Assembly: GCF_018326265.1 (NCBI RefSeq)
Contig: NZ_AP023360.1
Coordinates: 846,501 to 910,500 of the forward strand
Direction of reading: 5' to 3'
DNA from: Catellatospora sp. IY07-71
GTDB taxonomy: Bacteria > Actinomycetota > Actinomycetes > Mycobacteriales > Micromonosporaceae
Length of the DNA stretch: 64,000 bases
Positions within the stretch are counted from its first letter, which is position 1; every line of letters begins with the position of its first letter. A program made the translations under genes and the position numbers. A model generated the notes under the pieces. It worked only from the letters and a program-made list of their open reading frames with translations, made no database searches and was not told the DNA's origin. This document shows positions 1 to 8,281 of the stretch, piece after piece.

Positions 1-1352
1 GCAGCGGGCACCGCGAGCACCAGCAGCGTGCCGCGCATGGCCCAGCCGGGCTCGTGCCCGTGCACGGCGGCGTCGCGCGCCGGGCCGAAGAAGGTGAGCA
101 GCCACAGCCGCGTCGAGTACCAGGCGGTCAGGACGACGCCGAGCAGCGCGGCCAGCCACAGCGCGGGCCGCTCGTGCAGCGCCGCGACCACGGCCTCCTT
201 GCTGAAGAACCCGGCGAACGGCGGCAGCCCGATCAGCGCGCCGAGGCCGATCGTCATGGTCCAGAACGTCACCGGCATCGAGCGGCGCAGCCCGCCCATG
301 TGCGACATGAGGTTGCTGCCCACGGCGTGGATCACCGAACCGGCGCAGAGGAACAGCAACGCCTTGAACGCGGCGTGCGCGAGCAGGTGGAACATGGCCG
401 CGTCGAGCGCCCCGGCGGACAGCGCCGCCATCATGTAGCCCAGCTGCGACACCGTCGACCAGGCCAGCACCCGCTTGATGTCGTCGGCGGCGGTCGCGGC
501 CAGCGCGCCGAGCAGCAGCGTCACCCCCGCCATCGCCGCCATCACGGCCAGCGCGGTCGGGGAAGCCGCGAAAACCGGGAAAAGGCGGGTCACCACGTAC
601 ACACCGGCGGCGACCATGGTGGCGGCGTGGATGAGCGCCGAGATCGGCGTCGGGCCGGCCATCGCGTCCGGCAACCAGGTGTGCAGCGGGAACTGGGCGC
701 TCTTGCCGGCCACCCCGGCCAGCAGCAGCAGCGCCGCGGTGGTGACCAGCGCCGGGCTCATCCCGGGCACCGCGTCCAGCACGTCCACGATGCGGAAGGT
801 GCCCGCCTGCACCCCGAGCAGCACGATGCCGAGCAGGAAGCCGACGTCGCCGACCCGGGTGACCAGGAACGCCTTCACCGCCGCGCGGGGCGCCTCGGGC
901 AGCGTGCGGTCGTGCGCGATGAGCAGGTACGAGCAGGCGCCCATCACCTCCCAGCCGATGAGCAGGGAGATGAGGTCGCCGGAGAACACCACGGTCAGCA
1001 TCGCGCCGGTGAAGATCGAGATCTGCGCGGCGTACGGGCCGTAGCGCCCGTCCCCGGCGAGATAACCGGTCGAATACACCTGCACGCACAGCGCGACCAC
1101 GGCCACCGCCAGCGCCATCAGCAGCGCCCGGGTGTCCACCAGCAGGGCGAACGACACGTCGAGGTCACCGAACCGCGCCAGCTGGTGGGCCCGGCCGCCG
1201 CGCTCCTCCCCGGCCAGCGCCAGCACCGTCAGCACCAGCGCGGCCGCCGCGCCGAAGATGCCCAGGGCACCCGCGGCCAGGCGGTTGCGCTGCGGCAGCA
1301 GCAGGCCGGCCAACCCGCACACCAGCGGGGTCAGCACCAGCGTCACGATCAT
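1..1352 (-). CDS. nuoL: NADH-quinone oxidoreductase subunit L (partial, 3' end outside window)
   Basis: Membrane antiporter-like, proton-pumping subunit of respiratory complex I. About 450 residues are visible from the ATG at 1352; the rest lies left of the window. The translation is strongly hydrophobic and carries family hallmarks: LIGWEVMGACSYLLI near residue 125, a conserved Lys segment (AAVKAFLVTRVGD) and the TPISALIHAATMVAAGVY stretch near residue 230. The start codon overlaps the nuoK stop as ATGA, so translation is probably coupled. It is the last gene in view of an I-J-K-L run; nuoM and nuoN would be expected next. No NADH-module gene (E, F, G) is seen nearby. Confidence 0.96.
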   Translation of the reverse strand, partial: MIVTLVLTPLVCGLAGLLLPQRNRLAAGALGIFGAAAALVLTVLALAGEERGGRAHQLARFGDLDVSFALLVDTRALLMALAVAVVALCVQVYSTGYLAGDGRYGPYAAQISIFTGAMLTVVFSGDLISLLIGWEVMGACSYLLIAHDRTLPEAPRAAVKAFLVTRVGDVGFLLGIVLLGVQAGTFRIVDVLDAVPGMSPALVTTAALLLLAGVAGKSAQFPLHTWLPDAMAGPTPISALIHAATMVAAGVYVVTRLFPVFAASPTALAVMAAMAGVTLLLGALAATAADDIKRVLAWSTVSQLGYMMAALSAGALDAAMFHLLAHAAFKALLFLCAGSVIHAVGSNLMSHMGGLRRSMPVTFWTMTIGLGALIGLPPFAGFFSKEAVVAALHERPALWLAALLGVVLTAWYSTRLWLLTFFGPARDAAVHGHEPGWAMRGTLLVLAVPA

Positions 1353-1699
1353 CGCAGCTCCCCGTCGAGCGCGGGTGCGGGCTCGGCGGGCGCCTCGGCA
1401 GCCTCGTCGAGCGGCACCTGGTCGGTGTTGATGTCCTGGCGCAGCCGGAACAGCCGCAGCACCAGCGCCAGGCCGACGCCCACCTCGGCCGCCGCCAGGA
1501 CGATCACGAACAGCGTGAAGACCTGGCCGGTGAGGCGCTCGCGCAGCGTGTCGCCGGTGACCAGGATCAGGTTCACCGCGTTGAGCATCAGCTCGACCGA
1601 CATCAGCACCAGCACCGCGTTGCGCCGCCGCAGCACGCCGTACACCCCGAGGCCGAACAGCAGCGCGGCGGTCACCAGCGGGATCACCGGACGGATCAT
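1349..1699 (-). CDS. nuoK: NADH-quinone oxidoreductase subunit K
   Basis: Small membrane subunit of complex I, 116 residues, with three predicted membrane helices. The middle of the protein has the conserved helix-two Glu in LMSVELMLNAVNLIL (about residue 36) and a second acidic residue in AAAEVGVGLALVL (about residue 72), both typical of MrpC/NuoK proteins. The C-terminal 20 residues are an acidic Pro/Ala tail, longer than in many homologues. The start overlaps the nuoJ stop by four bases and the stop overlaps the nuoL start, as expected in a tightly coupled nuo operon. Confidence 0.97.
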   Translation of the reverse strand: MIRPVIPLVTAALLFGLGVYGVLRRRNAVLVLMSVELMLNAVNLILVTGDTLRERLTGQVFTLFVIVLAAAEVGVGLALVLRLFRLRQDINTDQVPLDEAAEAPAEPAPALDGELR

Positions 1700-2202
1700 C
1701 GCGGCTCCTCCCCCGCCACCGCGGTCTCCCGGCGGGACAGCACGATCGCGCCCACCAGTGCGGCCAGCAGCAGCACCGACAGCACCTCGAACGGCAGCAC
1801 CCAGTCCTTGAACACGGTGTCGCCGATGCGCTCGGCGGTGCCCGGCACGGGCGGGTCCACCCGCAGCCGCCCGAAGACCACCACGAACAGCGCGGACAGG
1901 CCCAGCGCGGTGGCCGCGCCGAGCAGCACGGCGGGCAGCGCGGGCCGGTCCAGATCGGAGCTGCGCCCGATCGGCGCGCGGGTCAGCATCACCGCGAACA
2001 GCAGCAGCACCACCACCGCGCCGACGTAGATGAGCACCTGCACCCAGGCCGCGAACTCCGCGCCGAGCAGCAGGAACTCCACGGCGACCGCGCCCAGCGC
2101 GACGACGAGCCAGAGCCCGGCCCGGACCAGCTGCTTGGTGATGACCACCGCGGCCGCGCCCGCCACCGCGACCAGCCCGGTCACCGACAGCAGGACGTCC
2201 AT
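1696..2202 (-). CDS. nuoJ: NADH-quinone oxidoreductase subunit J
   Basis: Membrane subunit of complex I, 168 residues from ATG 2202, with about five hydrophobic helices. The motif WVQVLIYVGAVVVLLLFAVML (residues about 53-73) is the signature of the ND6/NuoJ family. A GTG at 2211, overlapping the nuoI stop as GTGA, is in the same frame and may be the real coupled start; it would add three residues. The stop overlaps the nuoK start. The C terminus (RRETAVAGEEPR) is hydrophilic. Confidence 0.95.
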   Translation of the reverse strand: MDVLLSVTGLVAVAGAAAVVITKQLVRAGLWLVVALGAVAVEFLLLGAEFAAWVQVLIYVGAVVVLLLFAVMLTRAPIGRSSDLDRPALPAVLLGAATALGLSALFVVVFGRLRVDPPVPGTAERIGDTVFKDWVLPFEVLSVLLLAALVGAIVLSRRETAVAGEEPR

Positions 2203-2207
2203 GAGCG

Positions 2208-2726
2208 TCACGAGGCGCTCGCGCGTTTGGCCACGGCGGTCTCCTCCTTCGACGGCTCGCCGTTCGGGTCGTGCGGGGGCGGCGGCGGCACCGTCGCCAT
2301 CCACTCCCCCAGCCGGTCCTTCTCGTGCATCAGGTCGCGGATGTCGTACTCGGCGTACTCGAACTCCGGCGACCAGTAGAGGGCGTCGAACGGGCACACC
2401 TCGATGCAGATGCCGCAGTACATGCACAGCGAGAAGTCGATGTCGAACCGGTCGAGGACGTTGCGCTGCCGCGGGCGCGCCGCGCCGGGCACCACGACCT
2501 CCTCCTTGTGCGAATCGATGTAGATGCACCAGTCCGGACACTCGCGCGAGCAGAGCATGCAGACCGTGCAGTTCTCCTCGCGCAGGGCGATCACGCCCCG
2601 CGAGCGCGGCGGCAGCTCGGGAGCCACATCCGGATACTGCTGCGTCGTCGACGGCGAGACGAGGGTCTTCAGCGTGACCGCCAGCCCCTTGCCCAGCCCC
2701 GCGCCGGGAATGCTCATGCGCACCAT
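2208..2726 (-). CDS. nuoI: NADH-quinone oxidoreductase subunit I (2x[4Fe-4S])
   Basis: Peripheral iron-sulfur subunit that carries clusters N6a and N6b and passes electrons towards NuoB. Two ferredoxin-type motifs are visible: C53-x2-C56-x2-C59-x3-C63 and C101-x2-C104-x2-C107-x3-C111, each followed by Pro. The 172-residue length uses ATG 2726, which has a GAGGGGG stretch five to six bases upstream; ATG 2717 (MSIPGAG) is an alternative. NuoI is the natural entry point for ferredoxin electrons in complexes without the NADH module, which matters because no nuoE, nuoF or nuoG is in this window. The gene is back to back with the secreted-protein array starting at 2833. Confidence 0.96.
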   Translation of the reverse strand: MVRMSIPGAGLGKGLAVTLKTLVSPSTTQQYPDVAPELPPRSRGVIALREENCTVCMLCSRECPDWCIYIDSHKEEVVVPGAARPRQRNVLDRFDIDFSLCMYCGICIEVCPFDALYWSPEFEYAEYDIRDLMHEKDRLGEWMATVPPPPPHDPNGEPSKEETAVAKRASAS

Positions 2727-2795
2727 CCTGCCCCCTCACCGGGCGGTGCGCGAGTACCGGTACGCACGGAGGATTCCGCGCTGGGCAAGATCCGC

Positions 2796-2829
2796 TAGGG
2801 TGAGGCCGATTTCTCACGGGGAGGAACCC
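2796..2829 (+). promoter_or_regulatory. -10 hexamer, GTGAG/CTCAC inverted repeat and RBS before array gene 1
   Basis: TAGGGT at 2796-2801 fits an actinobacterial -10. It runs into GTGAG (2800-2804), eight bases, then CTCAC (2813-2817), then GGGGAGGAA before the ATG at 2833. The same arrangement recurs at 5497 and 8243 before the next two paralogues. No convincing -35 was seen. A shared regulator site or a short 5' hairpin are both possible. Confidence 0.5.
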
Positions 2830-2832
2830 GCC

Positions 2833-5397
2833 ATGCGCGCTCGCGCACTGGCCGCGCTGGCTCTGTCGTCCGCGGCCGTCGTGATCCCATCGTCCACCGC
2901 CCAGGCCGTCCCGCAGCAAGCCGCGCCCGCCGCCGCACCGGTGACGGCGCAGGCCGCCGCGCCGCTGACCGGCGTCATCACCGGCAAGGTCACCGACGGC
3001 GCCGGCGCGCCGCTGCCCGGCGCCTGCGTGACCGCGGTCGCCGCCAGCCTGCAGACCCTCGGCCGCGCCTGCGCCGGCGACGACGGCCGCTACCGCATCG
3101 ACAACGCCCGCAACAGCGTCATCTACCTGCGCGCCGACGCCGGCGGGCACACCACCTGGGCGCCGGACCGGCTGGACCGGGTCACCGCCACGCACATCGG
3201 GGTGACCACCGGCGAGACCGTGACCGTCGACCTCGTCGTCGAGCAGCGGCACGGCATGCTGCGCGGCACGGTCAGCCGCCAGGACGGCACGCCCGCCAAG
3301 TTCGCCAACGTCTCGCTGTACCGCGAGGGCGCTCCCGGGACCCGGATCGGCATGATGATCGCCCGGGACGGCGCCTTCACCTGGTCGCTGCCGGTCGGTC
3401 GCTATCTCGTCTCCTACGGCGGCAGCGGCTACAACACCACGGAATGGCACCCGGGCGTGCCGAACGTGGGTGCCGCGACGGCCGTCGAGATCACCGAGAA
3501 CGGCACCGTGGAGATCGCCGAGCGCTTCCTGCCGGCCGACCCTATGCCACCGGCGCCCACGGAACTGCTGCACCGCGGCTACATCACGGCCCAGCCCGAC
3601 GGCGCGCCGGTGGCCGGCGCCACGGTCAGCCTGTACAGCCAGTCGCTCGTCCACTGGGGCACCGTGCAGACCGCCGCCGACGGCGAGTGGCGGCTGCCGC
3701 TGCCGTCCGACCTGCGCCTGATCACCACGGTTTCGGCGCCCGGATACGCGACGGTCTGGGGATTCGACGATCCCGAGCCGATGATCGGGCAGGTCATGCT
3801 TCCGCCCACCCGCCTGCGGCCCGGCTCCGGCGGCCTGCGGGTGACGGTCCGGGACCATGACGGCGGGTCGCTCGTGCCCACCGCCACCGCTCTGCTCAAG
3901 ATGGTCGACACCGGCTACAGCTGGGACTACACCCTGCCGGTCCGGTTCGACGGGACGATCGACCTGCCGAACCTGCCGGCGGGGCGGTACAAGCTCAAGA
4001 TCACGCCGGCGGCCGACCCGATCCGGGCGACCCAGTGGTATCCGGCCGCGCTCGACGAGGCCTCCGCCGAGGTGATCACCGTCTCGGACGGGCAGACCAC
4101 CGAACTCGCCACCTCGCTGCTCGGCCCCGGCCGGGTCGAGGTGAAGGTGGTGGACGCGGTCACCGGCGCGCCCATCAAGGACGCCTGCATGTCCATCGCC
4201 GACGTGGACGCCTGCACCGACGCCGACGGCATCCGCCGCGCCGACGTCGGCTGGGAGGTCAAGAAGCATTCGCTCCAGGTCGAGCACCTGCCCTACCACT
4301 TCACCACGACCAGTTCCTTCGACGCCAAGCCGGGTCAGCTGGTCAAGGTCACGGTGCCCATGCAGCCGGGCGCGGTCGTGGCCGCGGCCTACGAGGACAA
4401 GACCGGGCATGACGGCTCGTCCGGGGTCTGCGTGGACGCCGTACGCGGCGTCTGGGGCGACGTGATCGCGGAGGACGACAAGGTCTGCGGATCGCTCACC
4501 CCCGGCAACAAGGTGCTGCTCGGCCCCTTCCACCCCGGCCGGGTCCAGCTCTTCGTGCACCCGACCGTCACGACGGGTGCGCAGTGGCTGGGTCACCTCG
4601 GCGGCACGGGCGACCGGCGCACGGCGGCAACACTGGACCTGCACGCCGGCTTCATCACCACCGCCCCGAACATCGTCGCGCTGGGCTACGGCCGGATCGA
4701 CGGCCGCATCCAGTTCCCGAACGGTGACGACGCCCTGTTCGGCTGCGCCGAGGTCGCGCCCCGGATGTCGTCCTGCGCCGAGGACGGGGGCTATTTCAGC
4801 ATCCCGTACCTCGGGCCCTACACCTGGACGCTCACCTACCAGGGCGGGGCCTTCTACCGCGTACGCACGGGCGAGGCCGGAGCGCCGGGCAACTTCACCG
4901 TGAAGGTCGGCCAGAGCACCCCCGCCTGGGTGAAGCTCATCCCGGGCACCTCGGTCTACAACATCGACAACGGCAACGTGAACAGCGAGATCGACGCGTT
5001 CGACGCGTACACCGGACGCCTGCTATACAGCACCAGCGGGGGCACGCTGGCGCTGCCGGCGAACCGGATCGTGGTCTTCCGGCTGCGGTATGGCAGCGCC
5101 CAGAACCCGCTCAGCTGCTGGGCGCACCTGTCCACCCGGAAGGGCAGCACGCCGTACTACATGGTCGGCACGGAGCCGCTCAGCCCGTTCCGCATCGACC
5201 CGGCCAAGAACTGCCTGAACCGGGAGCCGGTGCGGCTGACCGGGCCGGTCGCACCGCTGCCGGGTCCGGTGCCCGCCACGATGTTCGCCGCCGCCCCGGC
5301 CGGTTCGGCCGGCACGAGCACCGCGGTGACGGGTGGCGGGGCCGCCTCGCCGTGGGGTGTGCCCACGGCCGCCCGGCTTGCCCGGGTCAAGCCCTAG
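2833..5397 (+). CDS. Secreted CnaB/carboxypeptidase-regulatory-like repeat protein, array member 1
   Basis: 854 residues; function not known. A Sec signal peptide is likely (Arg at 2 and 4, hydrophobic 6-20, cleavage after AQA about residue 25). The mature part is a chain of beta-sandwich repeats of the form GxVTDGAGxPLPGACV...DGRYRI, as in carboxypeptidase-regulatory and CnaB domains, which are usually binding or stalk modules. Ten cysteines lie in five spaced pairs (GACV/RACA, DACM/DACT, GVCV/KVCG, FGCA/SSCA, SCWA/NCLN). The family motif QWLGxxGGTGxR is near residue 585. There is no LPXTG motif and no C-terminal membrane helix, so it is probably released. The C terminus SPWGVPTxARLARVK is shared with member 2. 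RBS GGGAGGA is seven bases before the ATG. Confidence 0.85.
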   Translation: MRARALAALALSSAAVVIPSSTAQAVPQQAAPAAAPVTAQAAAPLTGVITGKVTDGAGAPLPGACVTAVAASLQTLGRACAGDDGRYRIDNARNSVIYLRADAGGHTTWAPDRLDRVTATHIGVTTGETVTVDLVVEQRHGMLRGTVSRQDGTPAKFANVSLYREGAPGTRIGMMIARDGAFTWSLPVGRYLVSYGGSGYNTTEWHPGVPNVGAATAVEITENGTVEIAERFLPADPMPPAPTELLHRGYITAQPDGAPVAGATVSLYSQSLVHWGTVQTAADGEWRLPLPSDLRLITTVSAPGYATVWGFDDPEPMIGQVMLPPTRLRPGSGGLRVTVRDHDGGSLVPTATALLKMVDTGYSWDYTLPVRFDGTIDLPNLPAGRYKLKITPAADPIRATQWYPAALDEASAEVITVSDGQTTELATSLLGPGRVEVKVVDAVTGAPIKDACMSIADVDACTDADGIRRADVGWEVKKHSLQVEHLPYHFTTTSSFDAKPGQLVKVTVPMQPGAVVAAAYEDKTGHDGSSGVCVDAVRGVWGDVIAEDDKVCGSLTPGNKVLLGPFHPGRVQLFVHPTVTTGAQWLGHLGGTGDRRTAATLDLHAGFITTAPNIVALGYGRIDGRIQFPNGDDALFGCAEVAPRMSSCAEDGGYFSIPYLGPYTWTLTYQGGAFYRVRTGEAGAPGNFTVKVGQSTPAWVKLIPGTSVYNIDNGNVNSEIDAFDAYTGRLLYSTSGGTLALPANRIVVFRLRYGSAQNPLSCWAHLSTRKGSTPYYMVGTEPLSPFRIDPAKNCLNREPVRLTGPVAPLPGPVPATMFAAAPAGSAGTSTAVTGGGAASPWGVPTAARLARVKP

Positions 5398-5430
5398 AAC
5401 GGCACTGACCCGTCGCGGCGGGTCGAACCT

Positions 5431-5468
5431 GGGCCGTGCCGGTGCGCCTCGGTGCACCGGCACAGCCC
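5431..5468 (+). terminator. Stem-loop after array gene 1
   Basis: GTGCCGGTGC (5436-5445) pairs with GCACCGGCAC (5454-5463), extended by GGGC/GCCC outside one mismatch. There is no T run, as is common for GC-rich actinomycete terminators. Confidence 0.6.
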
Positions 5469-5496
5469 AACTGCTTCATGACCTGCGGCGACCCGC

Positions 5497-5523
5497 TAAG
5501 GTGAGCGCCGCTCACACGGGGAG
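5497..5523 (+). promoter_or_regulatory. -10 hexamer, GTGAG/CTCAC inverted repeat and RBS before array gene 2
   Basis: TAAGGT (5497-5502) is followed by GTGAG (5501-5505), five bases, CTCAC (5511-5515) and ACGGGGAGG before ATG 5529. It matches the element at 2796 in order and sequence although the spacer is shorter. Confidence 0.5.
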
Positions 5524-5528
5524 GCTCC

Positions 5529-8105
5529 ATGCGCAGAGCTGCGCTGGCGGCGCTGGCCATACTGGCCGCGGCCGTCGTGATTCCGGCATCGTCACAGGCG
5601 GCACCGTCACCCGCCGCCGCGGCACCGTCACCCGCCACGGCCGCGGCGCCGCGCGCCGCCGCGCCCGCCGCCGGCCGGATCAGCGGCCGGGTGACCGACG
5701 TCGCGACCGGCACGCCGATCGCGGGGGCCTGCGTCACGGCGTACTACTACACCGCCTACCAGGTGCACGGATACGCCTGCACCGACGCCGACGGCGGCTA
5801 CACTATGGACAACGTCCAAGGGGGCAACTTCTACCTGCAGGCCCGGCTCGGGGAGCAGACCCTGTGGTGGCCGGGTGTAATGGACCGGGCCTTCGCCTCC
5901 GGCGTCAGCACCTTCGGCACCGCCGTGGTCGCCGACTTCGCGATCGAGCGCCGCACGGGCACGGTGCGCGGCACCCTGACCCGCCAGGACGGCGGCGCGG
6001 CCTGGTACGGCGCGGTCCGCCTGTACCGGCCGGGCGCGACCCAGGCCGTCGTGGTCGTCACCACGCTCGACGGCGGCTCCTTCGTCCGAGCCGGCGTGCC
6101 CGCCGGGGAATACCAGGTCGCCTTCGGCGGCAGTGGTTACGCCACGCAGTGGTATCCCGGCAAGGCCGATCGTGCGGAGGCCGCCACCGTCACCGTCACC
6201 GAGGGCGGCACGGTCGAGCTCACGGAGCAGTTCCGCGCGGTGGACCCGATGCCCGCGCTGCCGGAGATGTCCACCGTCCACGGCACCGTCACCGCGGCGG
6301 GCACGCCCGTCGCGGACGCCCGGGTCGACCTGTTCGGTCTCGGCATGCTGCCGCTCGGCGGCACCAGGACCGACGGCGAGGGCCGCTACCAGATCCCGAA
6401 CGTCCGGACCGGCATCCCCGTGTGGACGCGGACGACAGCCCCCGGCTACGCCACGACGTGGAGCATCGACGACCCGGAGCCGTACACCCAGCGCACCGTG
6501 GGCTCCGCCGCACTCGACGTCAAGCTGGGCGCCAAGCCGGGGCGGCTGACCGTCCGGGTGGTCGACCACGACGGCGCGCTGCCCTTCCCGGGCACCACGC
6601 TGACCCTCACCGACCTCGCCGGCACCTGGACCTACACCATGCCGGTCCGCTTCGACGGGACCGCCGACCTGCCGGAGCTGCCGCAGGGCGAGTACCAGCT
6701 GAAGGTCCTCCCCCGGGTCCCCTCGGGCGTGTCCCGGCCCGCGCAGTGGTATCCGGGCAAGCTGACCGCCGCCGAGGCGCAGACCGTCACCGTCACCGGC
6801 GGCGCGACCACGGCGCTCACCGAGACCCTCGTCGGCCCGGCCGTCGTCGAGGTCACCCTGCTCGACGCGGTGACCGGCGCGCCCGTCTCCGGCGCGTGCG
6901 TGCAGATGGCCGACCGCGTCTGCGCCGATGACGGCGGCGTCTACCGCCTACGGGCGCAGGACCTGCAGAAGGGTCCCCGCCAGCTCTACGTGACGCACGA
7001 GCCGTACCACTACCCGATGCAGAGCTCGGCCGTCGCCGGACCGGGCGAGGTCGTCAAGGTGACCCTGCGGATCCAGCCCGGGGCGGTGATCACCACCACC
7101 TACCGCGACACGATCAACAAGACCGAGCTCCCGCCGGTGTGCGTGCACGCGGTGCGCGGGACGTGGGGCGACAAGCTCGCCGACAACCGCGTCTGCGCCC
7201 AGCCGGACGCCGACGGCAGGCTGCTGCTGGGGCCCTTCCAGCCGGGCCAGGTGCAGCTGTTCGTCGAGCCGCGCGATCTCATCGGCGCCCAGTGGCTCGG
7301 CCGCACCGGCGGCACCGGCGACCGGCACACCGCCGCCCTCCTCGACCTGAGGACGGGCGAGATCACCGACGCCCCGGAGATCGTCGTGCAGCGGGGCCGC
7401 GCGATCTCCGGCACCCTCCGCCGGGCCGAGAACGGCCAGCTCGCCACCACCGCCTGCGCGACGGCGGGGCCCGAGCTCTACAGCTGCCCCGGTGACGGGC
7501 TGTATCGGCTGGACAACCTCGGCCCGTACGACTGGAAGATCACCTACTCCGACGTGACCAGCCCGGCGATCCGCACCGGAGAGCAGGGCGCTCCCGCGCG
7601 CACCGACCTCACCGCGGCCTCGGTGTCCGGTGCGGACGCCTGGCTGAGCTACGGCACCTGGGTGCCGGTCGCCGTCGCCGGCGCGACGGCTCCCACGCAG
7701 ATCACGGCGTACGACGCGTACACCGGGATCACGCTCAGCGGCGCGTCCGGCGGCAGCGGCGTGCGTGTCCCGGCGAACCGGGCCGTGGTGCTCAGGGCGC
7801 AGCACGGCGACACCGTCTGCTGGGCCTACTTCGGACTGGGCAACCGGCGCACGCCGTACCTCGCGGTGGGCACCGAGCAGGTCAAGCAGATCACCCTCAC
7901 CATCGGGAAGAACTGCCTGGCCCGCGAGCCGTTCCGGAGCCCGGTCCGCATGCGGCCGCTGCCCGGCCCGGTCGTGGTCAAGACCTTCGCCGGGTCGCCC
8001 TGGCTGCGCGGGGTCACCGGGCGCGGCGTCGACACGAGCAGCCCCACGGTGTCCTCGCCGTGGGGCGTGCCGACGGACGCCCGCCTGGCCCGGGTGAAGA
8101 ACTGA
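5529..8105 (+). CDS. Secreted CnaB/carboxypeptidase-regulatory-like repeat protein, array member 2
   Basis: 858 residues, the closest paralogue of member 1 over its whole length. The signal peptide is residues 1-24 (cleavage after SQA), followed by an Ala/Pro linker. Repeats with GRVTDVATGTPIAGACV and DGGYTM motifs recur. Ten cysteines fall at the same relative places as in member 1. The QWLGRTGGTGDR motif lies near residue 590. Two QWYPGK motifs (about residues 208 and 408) echo the NTTEWHPG and TQWYPA segments of member 1. It ends SPWGVPTDARLARVKN without an anchor. RBS GGGGAGG is five bases before the ATG. Its ligand is unknown; a role in extracellular adhesion or polymer binding would only be a guess from the fold. 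Confidence 0.85.
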   Translation: MRRAALAALAILAAAVVIPASSQAAPSPAAAAPSPATAAAPRAAAPAAGRISGRVTDVATGTPIAGACVTAYYYTAYQVHGYACTDADGGYTMDNVQGGNFYLQARLGEQTLWWPGVMDRAFASGVSTFGTAVVADFAIERRTGTVRGTLTRQDGGAAWYGAVRLYRPGATQAVVVVTTLDGGSFVRAGVPAGEYQVAFGGSGYATQWYPGKADRAEAATVTVTEGGTVELTEQFRAVDPMPALPEMSTVHGTVTAAGTPVADARVDLFGLGMLPLGGTRTDGEGRYQIPNVRTGIPVWTRTTAPGYATTWSIDDPEPYTQRTVGSAALDVKLGAKPGRLTVRVVDHDGALPFPGTTLTLTDLAGTWTYTMPVRFDGTADLPELPQGEYQLKVLPRVPSGVSRPAQWYPGKLTAAEAQTVTVTGGATTALTETLVGPAVVEVTLLDAVTGAPVSGACVQMADRVCADDGGVYRLRAQDLQKGPRQLYVTHEPYHYPMQSSAVAGPGEVVKVTLRIQPGAVITTTYRDTINKTELPPVCVHAVRGTWGDKLADNRVCAQPDADGRLLLGPFQPGQVQLFVEPRDLIGAQWLGRTGGTGDRHTAALLDLRTGEITDAPEIVVQRGRAISGTLRRAENGQLATTACATAGPELYSCPGDGLYRLDNLGPYDWKITYSDVTSPAIRTGEQGAPARTDLTAASVSGADAWLSYGTWVPVAVAGATAPTQITAYDAYTGITLSGASGGSGVRVPANRAVVLRAQHGDTVCWAYFGLGNRRTPYLAVGTEQVKQITLTIGKNCLAREPFRSPVRMRPLPGPVVVKTFAGSPWLRGVTGRGVDTSSPTVSSPWGVPTDARLARVKN

Positions 8106-8146
8106 CCTAAAGCGAGCCGCCCGTGACGAGGGCTCCAAACGCGATC

Positions 8147-8176
8147 GTGCCCGGTGCGCCGCAGCGCACCGGGCAC
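8147..8176 (+). terminator. Perfect 13-bp stem-loop after array gene 2
   Basis: GTGCCCGGTGCGC (8147-8159) and GCGCACCGGGCAC (8164-8176) pair perfectly around a four-base loop, 41 bases after the stop. Confidence 0.8.
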
Positions 8177-8242
8177 CTCCATGTCACGCCTTATACAGCG
8201 CATCCTGGCCGTTTCGGTGATCCGTGTCGGTTCCCCGACAGC

Positions 8243-8277
8243 TAACGTGATCGCGATTCATCACGGGGAAAGAGGAT
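8243..8277 (+). promoter_or_regulatory. -10 hexamer, CGTGAT/ATCACG inverted repeat and RBS before array gene 3
   Basis: TAACGT (8243-8248) overlaps CGTGAT (8246-8251), which is mirrored by ATCACG (8260-8265) after eight bases, then GGGGAAAGAGGA before the TTG start at 8282. This is the third copy of the arrangement at 2796 and 5497; the arms differ in their outer base. Confidence 0.5.
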
Positions 8278-8281
8278 CATC

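Noticed and set aside
54-1811. 585-codon open frame on the plus strand
   Set aside because: It is antisense to nuoL and nuoK, which have clear family motifs; its product is Arg/Gln/His-rich low-complexity sequence.
1696-4644. 982-codon open frame on the minus strand reading through nuoJ and opposite array gene 1
   Set aside because: Only its last 170 codons are a real gene (nuoJ). The rest is the GC-rich antisense of a clearly coding plus-strand gene with signal peptide and repeats.
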